Assembly: GCA_017647785.1 (NCBI GenBank)
Contig: JAGCJW010000030.1
Coordinates: 1 to 39,694 of the forward strand
Direction of reading: 5' to 3'
From: Bacteroidales bacterium
Lineage (GTDB): Bacteria > Bacteroidota > Bacteroidia > Bacteroidales > P3
DNA length: 39,694 nucleotides
The translations under genes were made by a program, and so were the position numbers. Shown here piece by piece: positions 24,415 to 33,435 of this stretch. The notes beneath the pieces were generated by a model. That model made no database searches. It was given only the letters and a program-made list of their open reading frames with translations, and had not been told where the DNA came from. Every line of letters begins with the position of its first letter. The first letter of the stretch is position 1.

Positions 24415-25348
24415 CAATAACAAAGTACAAATTGTAAATTTCATCAAAGACATTATTGTAAATCCAAAGCAGACATTACAACAATGGTCGGAAATTACAA
24501 GACAAACACCTTCGTTCAAACTTGGTTATATCGGACAGCATTTAGCGTCTTTAATTACTGGTGTACAAGGTTCTGGCAGTGGAGCACGCGGTGATGACCT
24601 TTGTGATGGTACAGAAGTAAAATCTTGTAATAAAATTGACCAATTAGACAAATGCAAGGAGTGTGGCGGTCGTGTACTAAGATACGAGAATATATGCTCG
24701 TATTGCGGAAGCGATAAAATTGATAGAAGAAATGATAGCAAATGGTTATTTTCAGTCAGAACAAAAGACGAATTGATACAATATAAAACATTAGACAGAT
24801 TGTTTTTACTGATTACTGACTATCCTTATTTTTCAAATAACAATTTTAAGGACATAAGAATCACTGCTTTTGAAATCTATCCTAAAGAGAAACAATGTAA
24901 TGTATTCAATGAACTTATAACAAATCACTACGAAAACATATATTTACCAAAGATACGTAGGAAAAGTAAGGCAAATCCAATGAATTTGCACCCATACAGT
25001 TATCAATTTTATAAATGCAATCCAACCTTGATTTTTAACTGTATAATTACAGACATTGATGATACAACTAAAACAAAAATAGAAATTACAGACTATATAG
25101 ACCCTTCAGTTGAAAGAAAGGGGAGTATTCCTATGCCGTCATCCTTATTAAAAGATAGCGAATGGAATACACTTGATTATAATAAACTGAAGAAAAAATG
25201 CAACCTGCAAATAACACAAGAACAATTTAATAACCTGTCAAAAAAAGATAAATGTGGTTTTGTTAAATTCTTGGATGAGGAACTTCGTGAAGATTTACCT
25301 TTGCGAGATATAATATCTGCAGAACAACATACACAATATCATCGTTAA
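24383..25348 (+). CDS. Type II restriction endonuclease, MamI-like
   Basis: A 321-residue protein. The conserved core GYIGQHLASLITG-x-GSGARGDDLCDG-TEVKSC is the family signature I associate with the MamI endonucleases. It contains a PD-(D/E)xK-type site (D71/D72, then E78-V-K80). A four-Cys zinc ribbon follows (C91, C94, C105, C108), then SKWLFSVRTKDEL. MamI itself cuts GATNNNNATC, and the recognition sequence here is inferred only from the family. The frame is intact. It overlaps the C gene at its start and the methyltransferase gene tail-to-tail by 4 bp. Confidence 0.82.
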   Translation: MKPIQEKITINNNKVQIVNFIKDIIVNPKQTLQQWSEITRQTPSFKLGYIGQHLASLITGVQGSGSGARGDDLCDGTEVKSCNKIDQLDKCKECGGRVLRYENICSYCGSDKIDRRNDSKWLFSVRTKDELIQYKTLDRLFLLITDYPYFSNNNFKDIRITAFEIYPKEKQCNVFNELITNHYENIYLPKIRRKSKANPMNLHPYSYQFYKCNPTLIFNCIITDIDDTTKTKIEITDYIDPSVERKGSIPMPSSLLKDSEWNTLDYNKLKKKCNLQITQEQFNNLSKKDKCGFVKFLDEELREDLPLRDIISAEQHTQYHR

Positions 25349-26247
25349 AACAATAATTTAGGACGTTCGTTGTATTCCATAATGCGTTTCAAGGACGTAT
25401 CATAGTATTGCTCATTTAGTTCGATACCTATATAGTTTCTGTTAAGCATAATTGCTGATAGTTGTGTACTTCCACATCCTGAAAATGGGTCAACAACTAA
25501 ATCACCTTCATTGCTGCTCGCCAAAATAAGTCTGTGTATTAGTTTGAGTGGTTTTTGTGTTGGGTGATAACGTTTTTCTTTGTAGAAGTCTATATCAGTC
25601 CAAACATCAGTATACCCCATTAGTGGGTTGAAAGTCTGTGACACCTTTCCGTAAGGCAAGTCAAATTGTAACACATTTGAAAGTTTGTTCCACAATTTCT
25701 CTGTCGGAAACTGCTCACAGACATTCTTGCCAGTGTATATACTCCACATACCTCCGCCGTTTGATTTTACACCAAGTGCTTCATTTATTTCCTTTGAAGT
25801 GAGACCCAATGTGTTCTGCCTTTCTTTTAGAAATGGTTTTATGAATTTCTTATTGTCCTTTATGATAAACAAGACGCTTTCCGTAACATTCGGAAACATC
25901 TTGTAGTTTTTGGTGGCTCTTCCCGAAACAGCACGCATACCCTTATCTATTATGATTTGCTGCCGCAATTCAAGTCCTAATTCTTCCAAATGAGGAATAA
26001 GCAGAGCAAGTGTGCGAAAATATCCGAAGCAGTAGAACGTACCACCATATCTCAATATCCGTGACACTTCACCAATCCATTTCAAAGACCATTCAACATA
26101 ATCACTTTCGGTTCTCCATTGGTAGTCCCATTTCTCACTAACAACTTTCCAATAAGGCGGGTCGGCAACTACCAAGTCAACACTTCCATCTTTAATTTCC
26201 TGCATTTTTTCAATACAGTCTCCGCATATAGTTGTATTTAATTCCAT
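25345..26247 (-). CDS. Type II DNA methyltransferase (beta class, probably N6-adenine)
   Basis: A 300-residue methyltransferase that should protect the sites cut by the adjacent endonuclease. Motif IV is DPPY at residues 29-32. The target-recognition region is about 110-215, with HPTQKP before motif I, DPFSGCGST (residues 253-261), and GIELNEQYY closes the SAM site. Catalytic motif before SAM motif is the beta-class order. DPPY favours adenine, but N4-cytosine cannot be excluded. It is convergent with the endonuclease gene. The transposase ends 21 bp upstream on the same strand, so part of its expression may come from transposase read-through. Confidence 0.92.
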   Translation of the reverse strand: MELNTTICGDCIEKMQEIKDGSVDLVVADPPYWKVVSEKWDYQWRTESDYVEWSLKWIGEVSRILRYGGTFYCFGYFRTLALLIPHLEELGLELRQQIIIDKGMRAVSGRATKNYKMFPNVTESVLFIIKDNKKFIKPFLKERQNTLGLTSKEINEALGVKSNGGGMWSIYTGKNVCEQFPTEKLWNKLSNVLQFDLPYGKVSQTFNPLMGYTDVWTDIDFYKEKRYHPTQKPLKLIHRLILASSNEGDLVVDPFSGCGSTQLSAIMLNRNYIGIELNEQYYDTSLKRIMEYNERPKLLF

Positions 26248-26268
26248 AATTATAAATTTGCTTGTTTA

Positions 26269-27176
26269 TTATGCAACTGAAAGTTGGACGCATTCCAAGA
26301 ACGCATCGTTGCAGTCTCTATTGTTCAGTCTGAAACAGAACTCGTCAACATACCGCTGCAAGTATTTCACCGAAACGTGGTGGAATATGCCGTACACCGA
26401 CCGTTTCAGTATTGCCCAACAACTTTCAATGCTGTTTGTGTGTGTCCGTCACCGAGCGAGTAGGTCATACTGTGGTCAATCTTGATATGCACATACTCAT
26501 TCTCCGTCTTGCCGTCCAAGATTCCGTATGAATTGAGTTGGTCTGTCATAACGGTTGTTCCATTCTTGCACACTTTGTCCAACACTGACAGCAACTTCTT
26601 GCCTTCCTTGTTCGGAAATGAAACAACAGCGTGAATCTTGCCAGTGTTTCTCTCTGTCACGCCGACAACGGGGGTCTTGCTTGTGCCACGATCACGTTTG
26701 TTACGCTTGTAGTTATCGCTGTCGCTGTGCTTGTTCTCCTTGCGTGGTTTACCGCCCACATAGGTTTCGTCAATCTCAACGATTGCCTCAAACGTGTCCT
26801 TGTATTCCTCCTTTCCCATTGCTTTTCTGATAAGGTGCAGCATTCTCCAAGCGGAATGGTAACTGCCCATACCCAACTCCCTTTGAAGTTGAAGGGCTGA
26901 AATACCCTTGCGTGACACCATACAGAGGTTTATGGCGTACAGCCACATCCTCATATCAAGATGAGTGTTTTCAAAGATAGTCCCGACCAATGCGGAGAAC
27001 TCGCTTGTGCAGTTTTTGCAGTAAAGTTTGCGTGGGTCGTAATGTTGATGGTAAATGCGTTTGTGTACGCAACCGCACTTCGGGCATACATAACCATCTT
27101 TGTATTTTGTTGATACAATGAAGTTTATAGCAGAAGTTTCATCGGGAAATTGGTTTGCAAATTCAAAATAGGTCAT
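26269..27176 (-). pseudogene. IS1595-family transposase, disrupted by a 2-bp frameshift
   Basis: Start ATG at 27176 (MTYFEFANQFPDE). The upstream in-frame ATG at 27260 lies outside the element. An N-terminal zinc ribbon has CPKC (31-34) and CKNC (53-56). The IS1595/ISXO2-like catalytic core has D136 in EIDETYVGG and D212 in MTDQLNSY. The frame then shifts in the TG tract at 26437-26445 and stops at 26406. Removing 2 bp restores HTNSIESCWAILKRSVYGIF, which carries the third catalytic position, and about 40 further residues ending at 26269, for 301 residues in all. As sequenced, the product lacks the third catalytic residue and should be inactive. Confidence 0.9.
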
Positions 27177-27227
27177 AGCGGTATCGTTTGTTTTTGACAC
27201 TGCAAATATATAACATTTTTTTGAATC

Positions 27228-27252
27228 AGCAAGTCTAAAGTGCATAATTCCG
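27228..27252 (-). repeat. Right terminal inverted repeat
   Basis: Read inward on the minus strand it begins CGGAATTATGCACTTTA, identical to the left terminus for 17 bp. The transposase start is 51 bp inside it. Confidence 0.93.
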
Positions 27253-27260
27253 AAAAGCAT
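27253..27260. repeat. Right 8-bp target-site duplication
   Basis: AAAAGCAT, an exact direct copy of 24085-24092. Confidence 0.93.
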
Positions 27261-27282
27261 TAATTTATAAAATTACCAAAAA

Positions 27283-27365
27283 ATTACTTTAAGAAGGTAA
27301 TCTCTTTACCTCTTGAAGGTAGAAGCATTACCTCTTGAAAGTAGAAGTATTACCTTAAAGAAGTA
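27283..27365. repeat. Short tandem repeat array with 22-bp unit
   Basis: Two 22-bp units (27306-27327 and 27328-27349) differ at two positions and begin TTACCTCTTGAA. A truncated third unit (27350-27365) follows, and a degenerate related stretch lies at 27283-27300. AGGTAA at 27295-27300 and TTACCT at 27306-27311 can pair across a 5-nt loop. No gene lies here. Confidence 0.75.
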
Positions 27366-27392
27366 AAAATAAGAAAACAAGATTTGACAAAT

Positions 27393-27430
27393 AAAAAAGC
27401 TCGCAAGTGTTTATACTTACGAGCTTTTTC
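27393..27430. terminator. Bidirectional terminator downstream of pnp
   Basis: AAAAAGCTCG-C-AAGT, loop, ACTT-A-CGAGCTTTTT forms a long stem with A/T runs on both sides. It lies 20 bp beyond the pnp stop. It also faces transcripts arriving from the left across the transposon. Confidence 0.88.
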
Positions 27431-27449
27431 TTATTTATTATCTCCTAAA

Positions 27450-29624
27450 CTATTTGTTTTCTTGTTTTGGAGCTGGTTTTCTTTCAGGGCGTCTTTGTGG
27501 TTCAACGTAGCCTTCTGGTTTTGGCAATAAGACTTTGTGAGAAAGTTTGAATTTACCTGTCTTTTTATCAACATCTATCAATTTAACTTTAACCTTATCT
27601 CCTACTTTCAAAACATCTTCTACGTTTTCAACTCTTGACCAATTGATTTCGCTAACGTGAAGTAAGCCGTCTTTTCCTGGAAGGAACTCAACGAATGCTC
27701 CGAATGTTTGAAGGTTTTTAACAACTCCTTCATATTCTTCTCCGATTTCAGGAACTGCTGTAATGCCTTTTATTCTTGCTATTGCAGCTTCAACTCCTGC
27801 TTTATCTACTGAAGCAATTTCTACTTTTCCTACTTCACCTGCTTCTTCTATTGTGATAACTGTGTTAGTTTCTTTTTGAAGCTCTTGAATTACTTTACCT
27901 TGTGGTCCAATTACTGCTCCAATAAATTCTTTTGGAATTGTCATTGAAACTATTCTTGGAACGTTTGGTTTGTAGTCTTCTCTTGGTGCTGGAATAGTAT
28001 CTTCGATTATATTCAAGATGTGCATTCTTCCTTCGTTTGCTTGTGCTAATGCTTGTGCTAATATTTCGTAAGAAAGTCCGTCACATTTGATATCCATTTG
28101 ACATGCTGTGATACCATCTCTTGTTCCTGTCACTTTGAAGTCCATATCTCCTAAGTGGTCTTCGTCTCCTAAAATATCAGAAAGCACAGCCCATTTTCCG
28201 TCTTTTGCAATCAATCCCATTGCTATACCTGATACTGGTTTTGGAATTGGAACTCCGGCATCCATAAGTGCTAAACAACCTGCGCATACTGTTGCCATTG
28301 AAGATGAACCGTTTGATTCTAATATATCAGATACTAATCTGATTGTATATGGACATTCTTCTTGACTTGGTATAACTTGTTTCAATGCTCTCATTGCTAA
28401 GTTACCATGTCCGATTTCTCTTCTTGATGTAGAACCTGAACGTTTTACTTCTCCTGTAGAGAATCCTGGGAAGTTGTAGTGTAAGATAAAGTTGTTTTTT
28501 CCTACAACCATAGCTCCATCTATTATTTGTTCATCAAGTTTTGTTCCTAATGTACAAGTAGTCAAAGATTGTGTTTCTCCACGAGTAAAGATTGCTGAGC
28601 CGTGTGGTGTTGGTAAATATCCAACTTCGGCCCAAATTGGACGTATTTCGTTTAATTGTCTTCCGTCTAATCTCACTCTTTCATTTAAAACCATATCTCT
28701 CATCGCTTCTTTTTCTACAGCGTGGAAATAACGATCTATCATGAATGATTTTGCTTCTGCTTCTTCTGCATCAAGTGTTTCTATGAATTCTTGTTTGATT
28801 GCTTTGAAGCCTTCGCCTCTTTCTGATTTAGATTTTATTCCTTGTTTAGCGAAGTCGTAGCATTTTTGATATACAGCTTGGTGTAGTTTTTCTTTTAATT
28901 CTAAATCGTTTTCTTCATGGCAGTATTCTCTTTTTTCAGTTTTTCCTACCATTTCAGTAAGTTCTCTTAGAGCTTGACAGTGTAATTTGATAGAAGCGTG
29001 TGCTTGTTGTAATGCTTCAAGCATTAAGCTTTCTGAGACTTCTTTCATTTCCCCTTCTACCATCATGATATTATCTTCTGTAGCAGCAACTATCAAATCC
29101 AAGTCTGCTCTTTCCATATCCTCGTAATTAGGATTTATTACAAACTTGCCATCAATATAAGACACTCTACACTCAGATACAGGACCATTAAAAGGAATAT
29201 CACTTACTGCTAATGCAGAAGCAGCAGCTAAAGCAGCCAAAGCATCAGGTGGTGTAGTTGGATCTCCAGATATAAGAGTTACTTGAACTTGTACCTCTGC
29301 GTGAAAATCATCTGGGAATAATGGTCTTAAGGCACGGTCAATTAATCTTGAAATTAATATTTCGTATTCGCTTGGTCTTGCTTCTCTCTTAAAAAATCCG
29401 CCTGGAAATTTACCAGCAGCAGCATACTTTTCTTGATAATCTACTGTTAAAGGCATAAAGTCAACATTTTCACCAACTTCTTTTTTAGCACAAACTGTTG
29501 CTAAAAGCATTGTATCGCCCATTCTTACTACAGCAGATCCATCTGCTTGTTTTGCCAACTTACCGGTTTCTATTTCTATTATTCTTCCGTCTTCTAAGGC
29601 AAATTGTTTTTTTGTTCCTAACAT
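27450..29624 (-). CDS. pnp: Polyribonucleotide nucleotidyltransferase (PNPase)
   Basis: I start at the ATG at 29624 ([10 protein letters not shown]), which fits the family N-terminus and gives 724 residues. Two upstream-extended starts would add a non-conserved basic leader. PNPase degrades RNA 3' to 5' with phosphate and works as a trimer. Domain order is a first RNase PH domain ([14 protein letters not shown]), a helical domain, a second catalytic RNase PH domain ([33 protein letters not shown]), a KH domain ([13 protein letters not shown]) and an S1 domain ([20 protein letters not shown]), then a Pro/Lys-rich tail. It follows rpsO, the conserved bacterial order. Confidence 0.97.
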   Translation of the reverse strand: MLGTKKQFALEDGRIIEIETGKLAKQADGSAVVRMGDTMLLATVCAKKEVGENVDFMPLTVDYQEKYAAAGKFPGGFFKREARPSEYEILISRLIDRALRPLFPDDFHAEVQVQVTLISGDPTTPPDALAALAAASALAVSDIPFNGPVSECRVSYIDGKFVINPNYEDMERADLDLIVAATEDNIMMVEGEMKEVSESLMLEALQQAHASIKLHCQALRELTEMVGKTEKREYCHEENDLELKEKLHQAVYQKCYDFAKQGIKSKSERGEGFKAIKQEFIETLDAEEAEAKSFMIDRYFHAVEKEAMRDMVLNERVRLDGRQLNEIRPIWAEVGYLPTPHGSAIFTRGETQSLTTCTLGTKLDEQIIDGAMVVGKNNFILHYNFPGFSTGEVKRSGSTSRREIGHGNLAMRALKQVIPSQEECPYTIRLVSDILESNGSSSMATVCAGCLALMDAGVPIPKPVSGIAMGLIAKDGKWAVLSDILGDEDHLGDMDFKVTGTRDGITACQMDIKCDGLSYEILAQALAQANEGRMHILNIIEDTIPAPREDYKPNVPRIVSMTIPKEFIGAVIGPQGKVIQELQKETNTVITIEEAGEVGKVEIASVDKAGVEAAIARIKGITAVPEIGEEYEGVVKNLQTFGAFVEFLPGKDGLLHVSEINWSRVENVEDVLKVGDKVKVKLIDVDKKTGKFKLSHKVLLPKPEGYVEPQRRPERKPAPKQENK

Positions 29625-29709
29625 CTTTCTTATTTTTCTTTTAACCTCTTCCAAGAGGAGCAGCTTGGACAAACTTCTTCTTGCTATAAACTTTGCTCCT
29701 ACATACGTC

Positions 29710-29741
29710 AAAAAGGCAATTAGAAAGCTAATTGCCTTTTT
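29710..29741. terminator. Terminator/attenuator between rpsO and pnp
   Basis: A perfect 14-bp stem AAAAAGGCAATTAG with its complement around AAAG, and T/A runs on both sides. It follows rpsO and precedes pnp, so it probably separates or reduces read-through between them. Confidence 0.88.
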
Positions 29742-29766
29742 GTTTTCTTATCTCACAAAATAGATA

Positions 29767-30036
29767 TTATTTTCTTATACCTAATTGTTTAATCAATTCA
29801 CGATATCTTTCAATATCTCTATCTTTTAGATAATCTAATAAACGTCTTCTTTTTCCAACCAAGTTCACCAACGCTCTTTTTGTAAATAAGTCATTGTGAC
29901 TTTTCTTTACATGTTCTGTTAGATGTTGAATTCTAAATGTGAACAAAGCTATTTGTGCTTCTGTTGATCCGCTGTCAGCAGCGCTTTTGCCATATTGAGC
30001 AAAAATTTCTTTTTTCTTTTCAGTTGTCAAGTACAT
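29767..30036 (-). CDS. rpsO: 30S ribosomal protein S15
   Basis: An 89-residue protein of normal length. It binds 16S rRNA at the central three-way junction early in 30S assembly. The signature GSTEAQIALFTFRIQHLTEH and the RRRLLDYLKDRD helix are intact. It lies upstream of pnp. Confidence 0.98.
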   Translation of the reverse strand: MYLTTEKKKEIFAQYGKSAADSGSTEAQIALFTFRIQHLTEHVKKSHNDLFTKRALVNLVGKRRRLLDYLKDRDIERYRELIKQLGIRK

Positions 30037-30116
30037 ACTCTAACTACTTAATTTTAATATATTAATCTTTATTTCTTTTCTTTATATTTCTCTCTACGAG
30101 TTTGCAAAATTACGAA

Positions 30117-30542
30117 TTATTTTTCATTCTGCAACCTTTTACACACTTTTTTTTCTCTTATTTTAAAAAATACTAATGCAAAAACTCCTCCTAACACATC
30201 GCAAAAATAATCCTTAAGCTCAAATCTCCTACCACACCAATCAAAAGTAAGCGCTTGTAAAATCTCAGTAAGCATACCTAAAGACAAAACAACAACTATA
30301 CTTACAAAATAGAGTTTCAATGTTTTAAGCGATGAATTAAACACTAAAACGATTTGCAATAAATAAGTAAAAACACAAAACAATCCACAATGAATTATCT
30401 TATCGGAATGTGGTATATTAAAAAAAGAAGATTGTCTTTGTGATAACATATTTGCCGGAGCAAGCAACATAAACAACATAAAAGCTGTCCACAAAGCCAA
30501 TATAACTATAGATACTTTTTTGTAATTAATCTTTGTCTTCAT
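30117..30542 (-). CDS. VanZ-like family membrane protein
   Basis: A 141-residue protein with four hydrophobic segments and the VanZ-family pattern: HSDKIIHCGLFCVFTYLL in the second segment and MLTEILQALTFDWCGRRFELKDYFCDVLGGVFALV in the last part. The biochemical role of these short VanZ proteins is not known. The name comes from a teicoplanin-resistance gene, but this does not imply resistance here. It follows gcvH, separated by a terminator hairpin. Confidence 0.85.
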   Translation of the reverse strand: MKTKINYKKVSIVILALWTAFMLFMLLAPANMLSQRQSSFFNIPHSDKIIHCGLFCVFTYLLQIVLVFNSSLKTLKLYFVSIVVVLSLGMLTEILQALTFDWCGRRFELKDYFCDVLGGVFALVFFKIREKKVCKRLQNEK

Positions 30543-30582
30543 AAAAAACTATAAGATGCCCGGTAGAAAGCGAGCATCTTAT
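30543..30582 (-). terminator. Terminator of gcvH
   Basis: On the minus strand ATAAGATGC (complement of 30574-30582) pairs with GCATCTTAT (complement of 30551-30559), followed by TAGTTTTTT. Confidence 0.75.
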
Positions 30583-30606
30583 ATTTACTTTATCTTATAA
30601 ATTATA

Positions 30607-30987
30607 TTATAAACCTATGAAAGCTGAGTAAGCAGCAGCATCTTTTAATTCTTCTGCTTCAGCAGGATTAGTCATTTTTATTTTGATAATCCAACCTTCT
30701 CCATAAGGATCAGAGTTTATAGCTGCAGCGTTATCTTCCAATGCTTCGTTGAATTCTAATACTTCTCCGCTAACAGGCATCATTAAATCAGATACTGTTT
30801 TTACGGCTTCGATTGTTCCGAATACTTCGTTTTTTGAAATTTCTTCGCCAACTGTATCAACATCTACGAATACTATATCACCCAATTCGTGTTGTGCATA
30901 GTCAGATATACCGATGTATGCTACGTCTCCTTCGATTCTCAACCATTCGTGGTCTTCTGAATACTTAACATTTGATGGAATGTTCAT
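30607..30987 (-). CDS. gcvH: Glycine cleavage system H protein
   Basis: A 126-residue lipoyl carrier protein of normal length. It shuttles the aminomethyl group between the P, T and L proteins of the glycine cleavage system. The lipoylated lysine is K63 in the motif [12 protein letters not shown]. The N-terminal [19 protein letters not shown] and the C-terminal [12 protein letters not shown] are typical. None of the other gcv genes is in the window. Confidence 0.97.
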   Translation of the reverse strand: MNIPSNVKYSEDHEWLRIEGDVAYIGISDYAQHELGDIVFVDVDTVGEEISKNEVFGTIEAVKTVSDLMMPVSGEVLEFNEALEDNAAAINSDPYGEGWIIKIKMTNPAEAEELKDAAAYSAFIGL

Positions 30988-31085
30988 TGTTTTATTGTTT
31001 TTTAGTTTCTAATTTTATTATTTCGTTTGCCAAAATTACTCATTTTTATCGGATTTTACCCAAAACTCAATAATTTATTTTTCAA

Positions 31086-33233
31086 TTATTGTTTTATTAC
31101 TCTAAAACTCAATATTTTAGAATCTAATTTCATTTGTAATAAATAAACTCCTGAGTTAAGATTAGATAAGTTTAATCTATCTTTTTTACCTTGCAAATCC
31201 ATTATTACACGTCCTGACATATCTGTTAAGCTAATCAATTCATAATCTTGTTGATTCGCATCTATAAACAGAGTATTCTTAACTGGATTAGGGAATAAAA
31301 CTACATTATTCTCTATTTGCAACTCATCTAAGCCAACCATTTGTACCGCTTTTTTCACTGCTTGATGAGCATCAATCTTTCCATAACCCCAAACATAGTT
31401 AGGTACAGCTTCTGTATAACTATCTTCTCTTGCAGTAGTAATAATTACCTCCTTAACTTGAGCAGGAGTTAAATTAGGATTTGCTTGCAATATAAGAGCT
31501 GAAATACCAGTAACCATAGGCGAAGACATTGATGTACCCGATAGAGTAGCAAAAGGATATTCTTTACCATTGAATTCTACTGTAGTCTTTGGAGTTGGTG
31601 GTTCTGTCGCAAAAGAAGAAATTGCTGAAACAACTAATTGTCCTGGCGCAGAAATATCTGGTTTCATCCATTCAAACAAGCTTGGTCCTCTACTTGAGAA
31701 AGATGCAATATTAGAAGGAGCGGAACTATTTCTCTTGCTTGCTTTATGAGCTGCAACCGTAAGCATTCCTTGTCCCAATCCTGGTTCACTAATAGAATAT
31801 TCACTATCTCCTGCTATATAATCAGCTGCACGCCATTCAAAAGGCAAGCCCCAGTTTCCTACACCTGTTGTTAAAGATGCTATATTCCAAGCATGTACTA
31901 TTCCATTTTGAGCAGTTATAACTAAAACAGCATGACATGTTGTATTGTAATTAGTAAATCTAACTTCCCAATCCATTAAAGGTCTATCGTTAGTACCTAA
32001 ACGAGTAGAAGCTCTATATATCAAAGAATCTGTTTCAGATAAAGCCACAACTGTTTGAGGAATAACGCTACCATCTGCAGTTAAGAATTCACTCTCATAA
32101 AGCAAATTCCAGCCTGAATTATAAATTTCTATCTTTGCAGAAAAAGTAGATAAACTATCTCCTGCTAAAGACACTGTTTCTCCCCAATAATGTACAGAAG
32201 AAGACTGTGGCAAATCAAATCTAAACTCACTTCTTACAGTATCTTGTTCGTCAAAAGTTGCCTTAATATGAAATCTTGCATCTCCATTATTACCCGCACT
32301 GCCAACAAACATAACACTATCCTCATTAGCCATGTTAGCAATAAACTCATCTAACATTGAAGTGCCGTCCATATAACCAAAGCTATAAACACCCCAACTA
32401 TTATTTATCACTAATCTTTTATTTCTTTCTTTGGCAAAATTCTTCATCCAAACGTAAGTATCCATTACATTTGCTTCATCAACTAACCAAGTACCAAAAA
32501 TAAGTTCTGCACCAAAGGCAACACCTCTATAATCTGTACCAGCACCTGCTCCTGCCGCTATAGAAGCAACGTGAGTTCCGTGATAGCCCTTATCGTAAAT
32601 ATTATTAGTATCACATTCTGCTGCAAGTAAATCTTCCATACTTGTAAGCTCTACTCCATAATCAAATCCTTGAGGAGGATTGCCTGCAGTTCGGAATTGG
32701 TCCCACGCTCCTATAATTCTATAATTTTGCATAAGAGTATCATAAAACACAGGGTGAGTGTAGTCAAATCCCCAGTCTGCAACTCCTATTATCACACCTT
32801 CTCCGTTTAATCCATAAGGAATATCCAAACCTTGATGAACATAATCAGCATTTACATCCTTAACGGCATCTTTAAGTTCAGGCACTCCTATTTTTCTTGC
32901 TGTATCTATGTCCTTTATTTTATCAGATTTCACAAGCTTATCCAAAGTTCCAATCTCTGCTCTCAAAGACACTATATTTCCACTTCTTGAACGCACCTTG
33001 CAACCCATTTTTTCTATATCCTCATTACTTACTCCTTCAGCAAGTCTTGCCACAAGAGAAATATATTCCTTGCCATCTATTGTTTGCAAAGAGAATCTTT
33101 CAGGGAATAAAGCCTTTTCAGACTTTGGACTGTCAAGGTTAGACATAAAACATCTTAAACCACTACCTACACTTTGAGCATTAAGAACAACAACACCCAA
33201 AAGCATACAAATCATTAAAATACTTTTCTTCAT
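31086..33233 (-). CDS. Subtilisin-like (S8) serine protease secreted by T9SS
   Basis: Two in-frame ATGs are possible, 33239 and 33233. The second (MKKSILMI) gives a tighter signal peptide and 715 residues. Numbering from the first, the catalytic triad is D155 (IIGVADWGFDYTHP), H223 (GYHGTHVAS) and S570 (LSGTSMSSPM), with the oxyanion Asn in GSAGNNG. A region of ~150 residues is inserted between the Asn loop and the Ser motif. The C-terminus is a type A T9SS sorting domain (LFPNPVKNTLFID, then GVYLLQMKL, final FRVIKQ). It would be a surface or secreted protease, a partner in extracellular protein breakdown with the M1 aminopeptidase at 7876. Confidence 0.93.
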   Translation of the reverse strand: MKKSILMICMLLGVVVLNAQSVGSGLRCFMSNLDSPKSEKALFPERFSLQTIDGKEYISLVARLAEGVSNEDIEKMGCKVRSRSGNIVSLRAEIGTLDKLVKSDKIKDIDTARKIGVPELKDAVKDVNADYVHQGLDIPYGLNGEGVIIGVADWGFDYTHPVFYDTLMQNYRIIGAWDQFRTAGNPPQGFDYGVELTSMEDLLAAECDTNNIYDKGYHGTHVASIAAGAGAGTDYRGVAFGAELIFGTWLVDEANVMDTYVWMKNFAKERNKRLVINNSWGVYSFGYMDGTSMLDEFIANMANEDSVMFVGSAGNNGDARFHIKATFDEQDTVRSEFRFDLPQSSSVHYWGETVSLAGDSLSTFSAKIEIYNSGWNLLYESEFLTADGSVIPQTVVALSETDSLIYRASTRLGTNDRPLMDWEVRFTNYNTTCHAVLVITAQNGIVHAWNIASLTTGVGNWGLPFEWRAADYIAGDSEYSISEPGLGQGMLTVAAHKASKRNSSAPSNIASFSSRGPSLFEWMKPDISAPGQLVVSAISSFATEPPTPKTTVEFNGKEYPFATLSGTSMSSPMVTGISALILQANPNLTPAQVKEVIITTAREDSYTEAVPNYVWGYGKIDAHQAVKKAVQMVGLDELQIENNVVLFPNPVKNTLFIDANQQDYELISLTDMSGRVIMDLQGKKDRLNLSNLNSGVYLLQMKLDSKILSFRVIKQ

Positions 33234-33253
33234 ATACATTGCTATTTATTCTG

Positions 33254-33261
33254 CAAAGATA
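33254..33261 (-). promoter_or_regulatory. -7 box for the subtilisin-like protease gene
   Basis: The complement reads TATCTTTG, matching TAnnTTTG, 21 bp upstream of the start at 33233. Confidence 0.6.
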
Positions 33262-33435
33262 CGCCATTTCAGTAAATTATTTCTTTGTTTCAGTAAAATA
33301 TTTCGGCGTTTTATTAAATTCTTTCTTTAAATAAAATCATTCAATAGCGTTCTTTTTATTTCTCTCTCATAAAAAGAATAAAACAATCAAATTTTATTAA
33401 ATACATTTGCAATGAAAAGACAAAAACAAATGATT

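Larger units (their letters stand above)
24093..27252. mobile_element. IS1595-family transposon carrying a C-R-M restriction-modification system
   Basis: The 3,160-bp element is defined by inverted termini, a flanking 8-bp direct repeat and an IS1595-type transposase. Gene order from the left is C regulator and endonuclease (rightward), then methyltransferase and transposase (leftward). The R-M genes sit between the transposase 3' end and the left terminus, the position of passenger genes. The transposase is visibly richer in G+C than the C and R genes and the flanking chromosome, suggesting cargo and vehicle had different origins. The perfect duplication indicates a fairly recent insertion. 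Confidence 0.93.

Noticed and set aside
26431..26450. Programmed ribosomal frameshift in the transposase
   Set aside because: There is no slippery A6G or A7-type site or downstream structure, and IS1595 transposases are normally single frames. A TG-tract mutation is simpler.
27177..27260. Upstream ATG extending the transposase to 27260
   Set aside because: The extension runs through the right inverted repeat and target duplication, so it lies outside the element. The conserved start is MTYFEF at 27176.
27306..27365. CRISPR array
   Set aside because: The 22-bp units are directly joined without spacers and there are no cas genes nearby.
29625..29711. N-terminal extension of PNPase from 29711
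   Set aside because: The 29 added residues are basic and not part of the PNPase fold, and the frame reaches into the terminator at 29710-29741.
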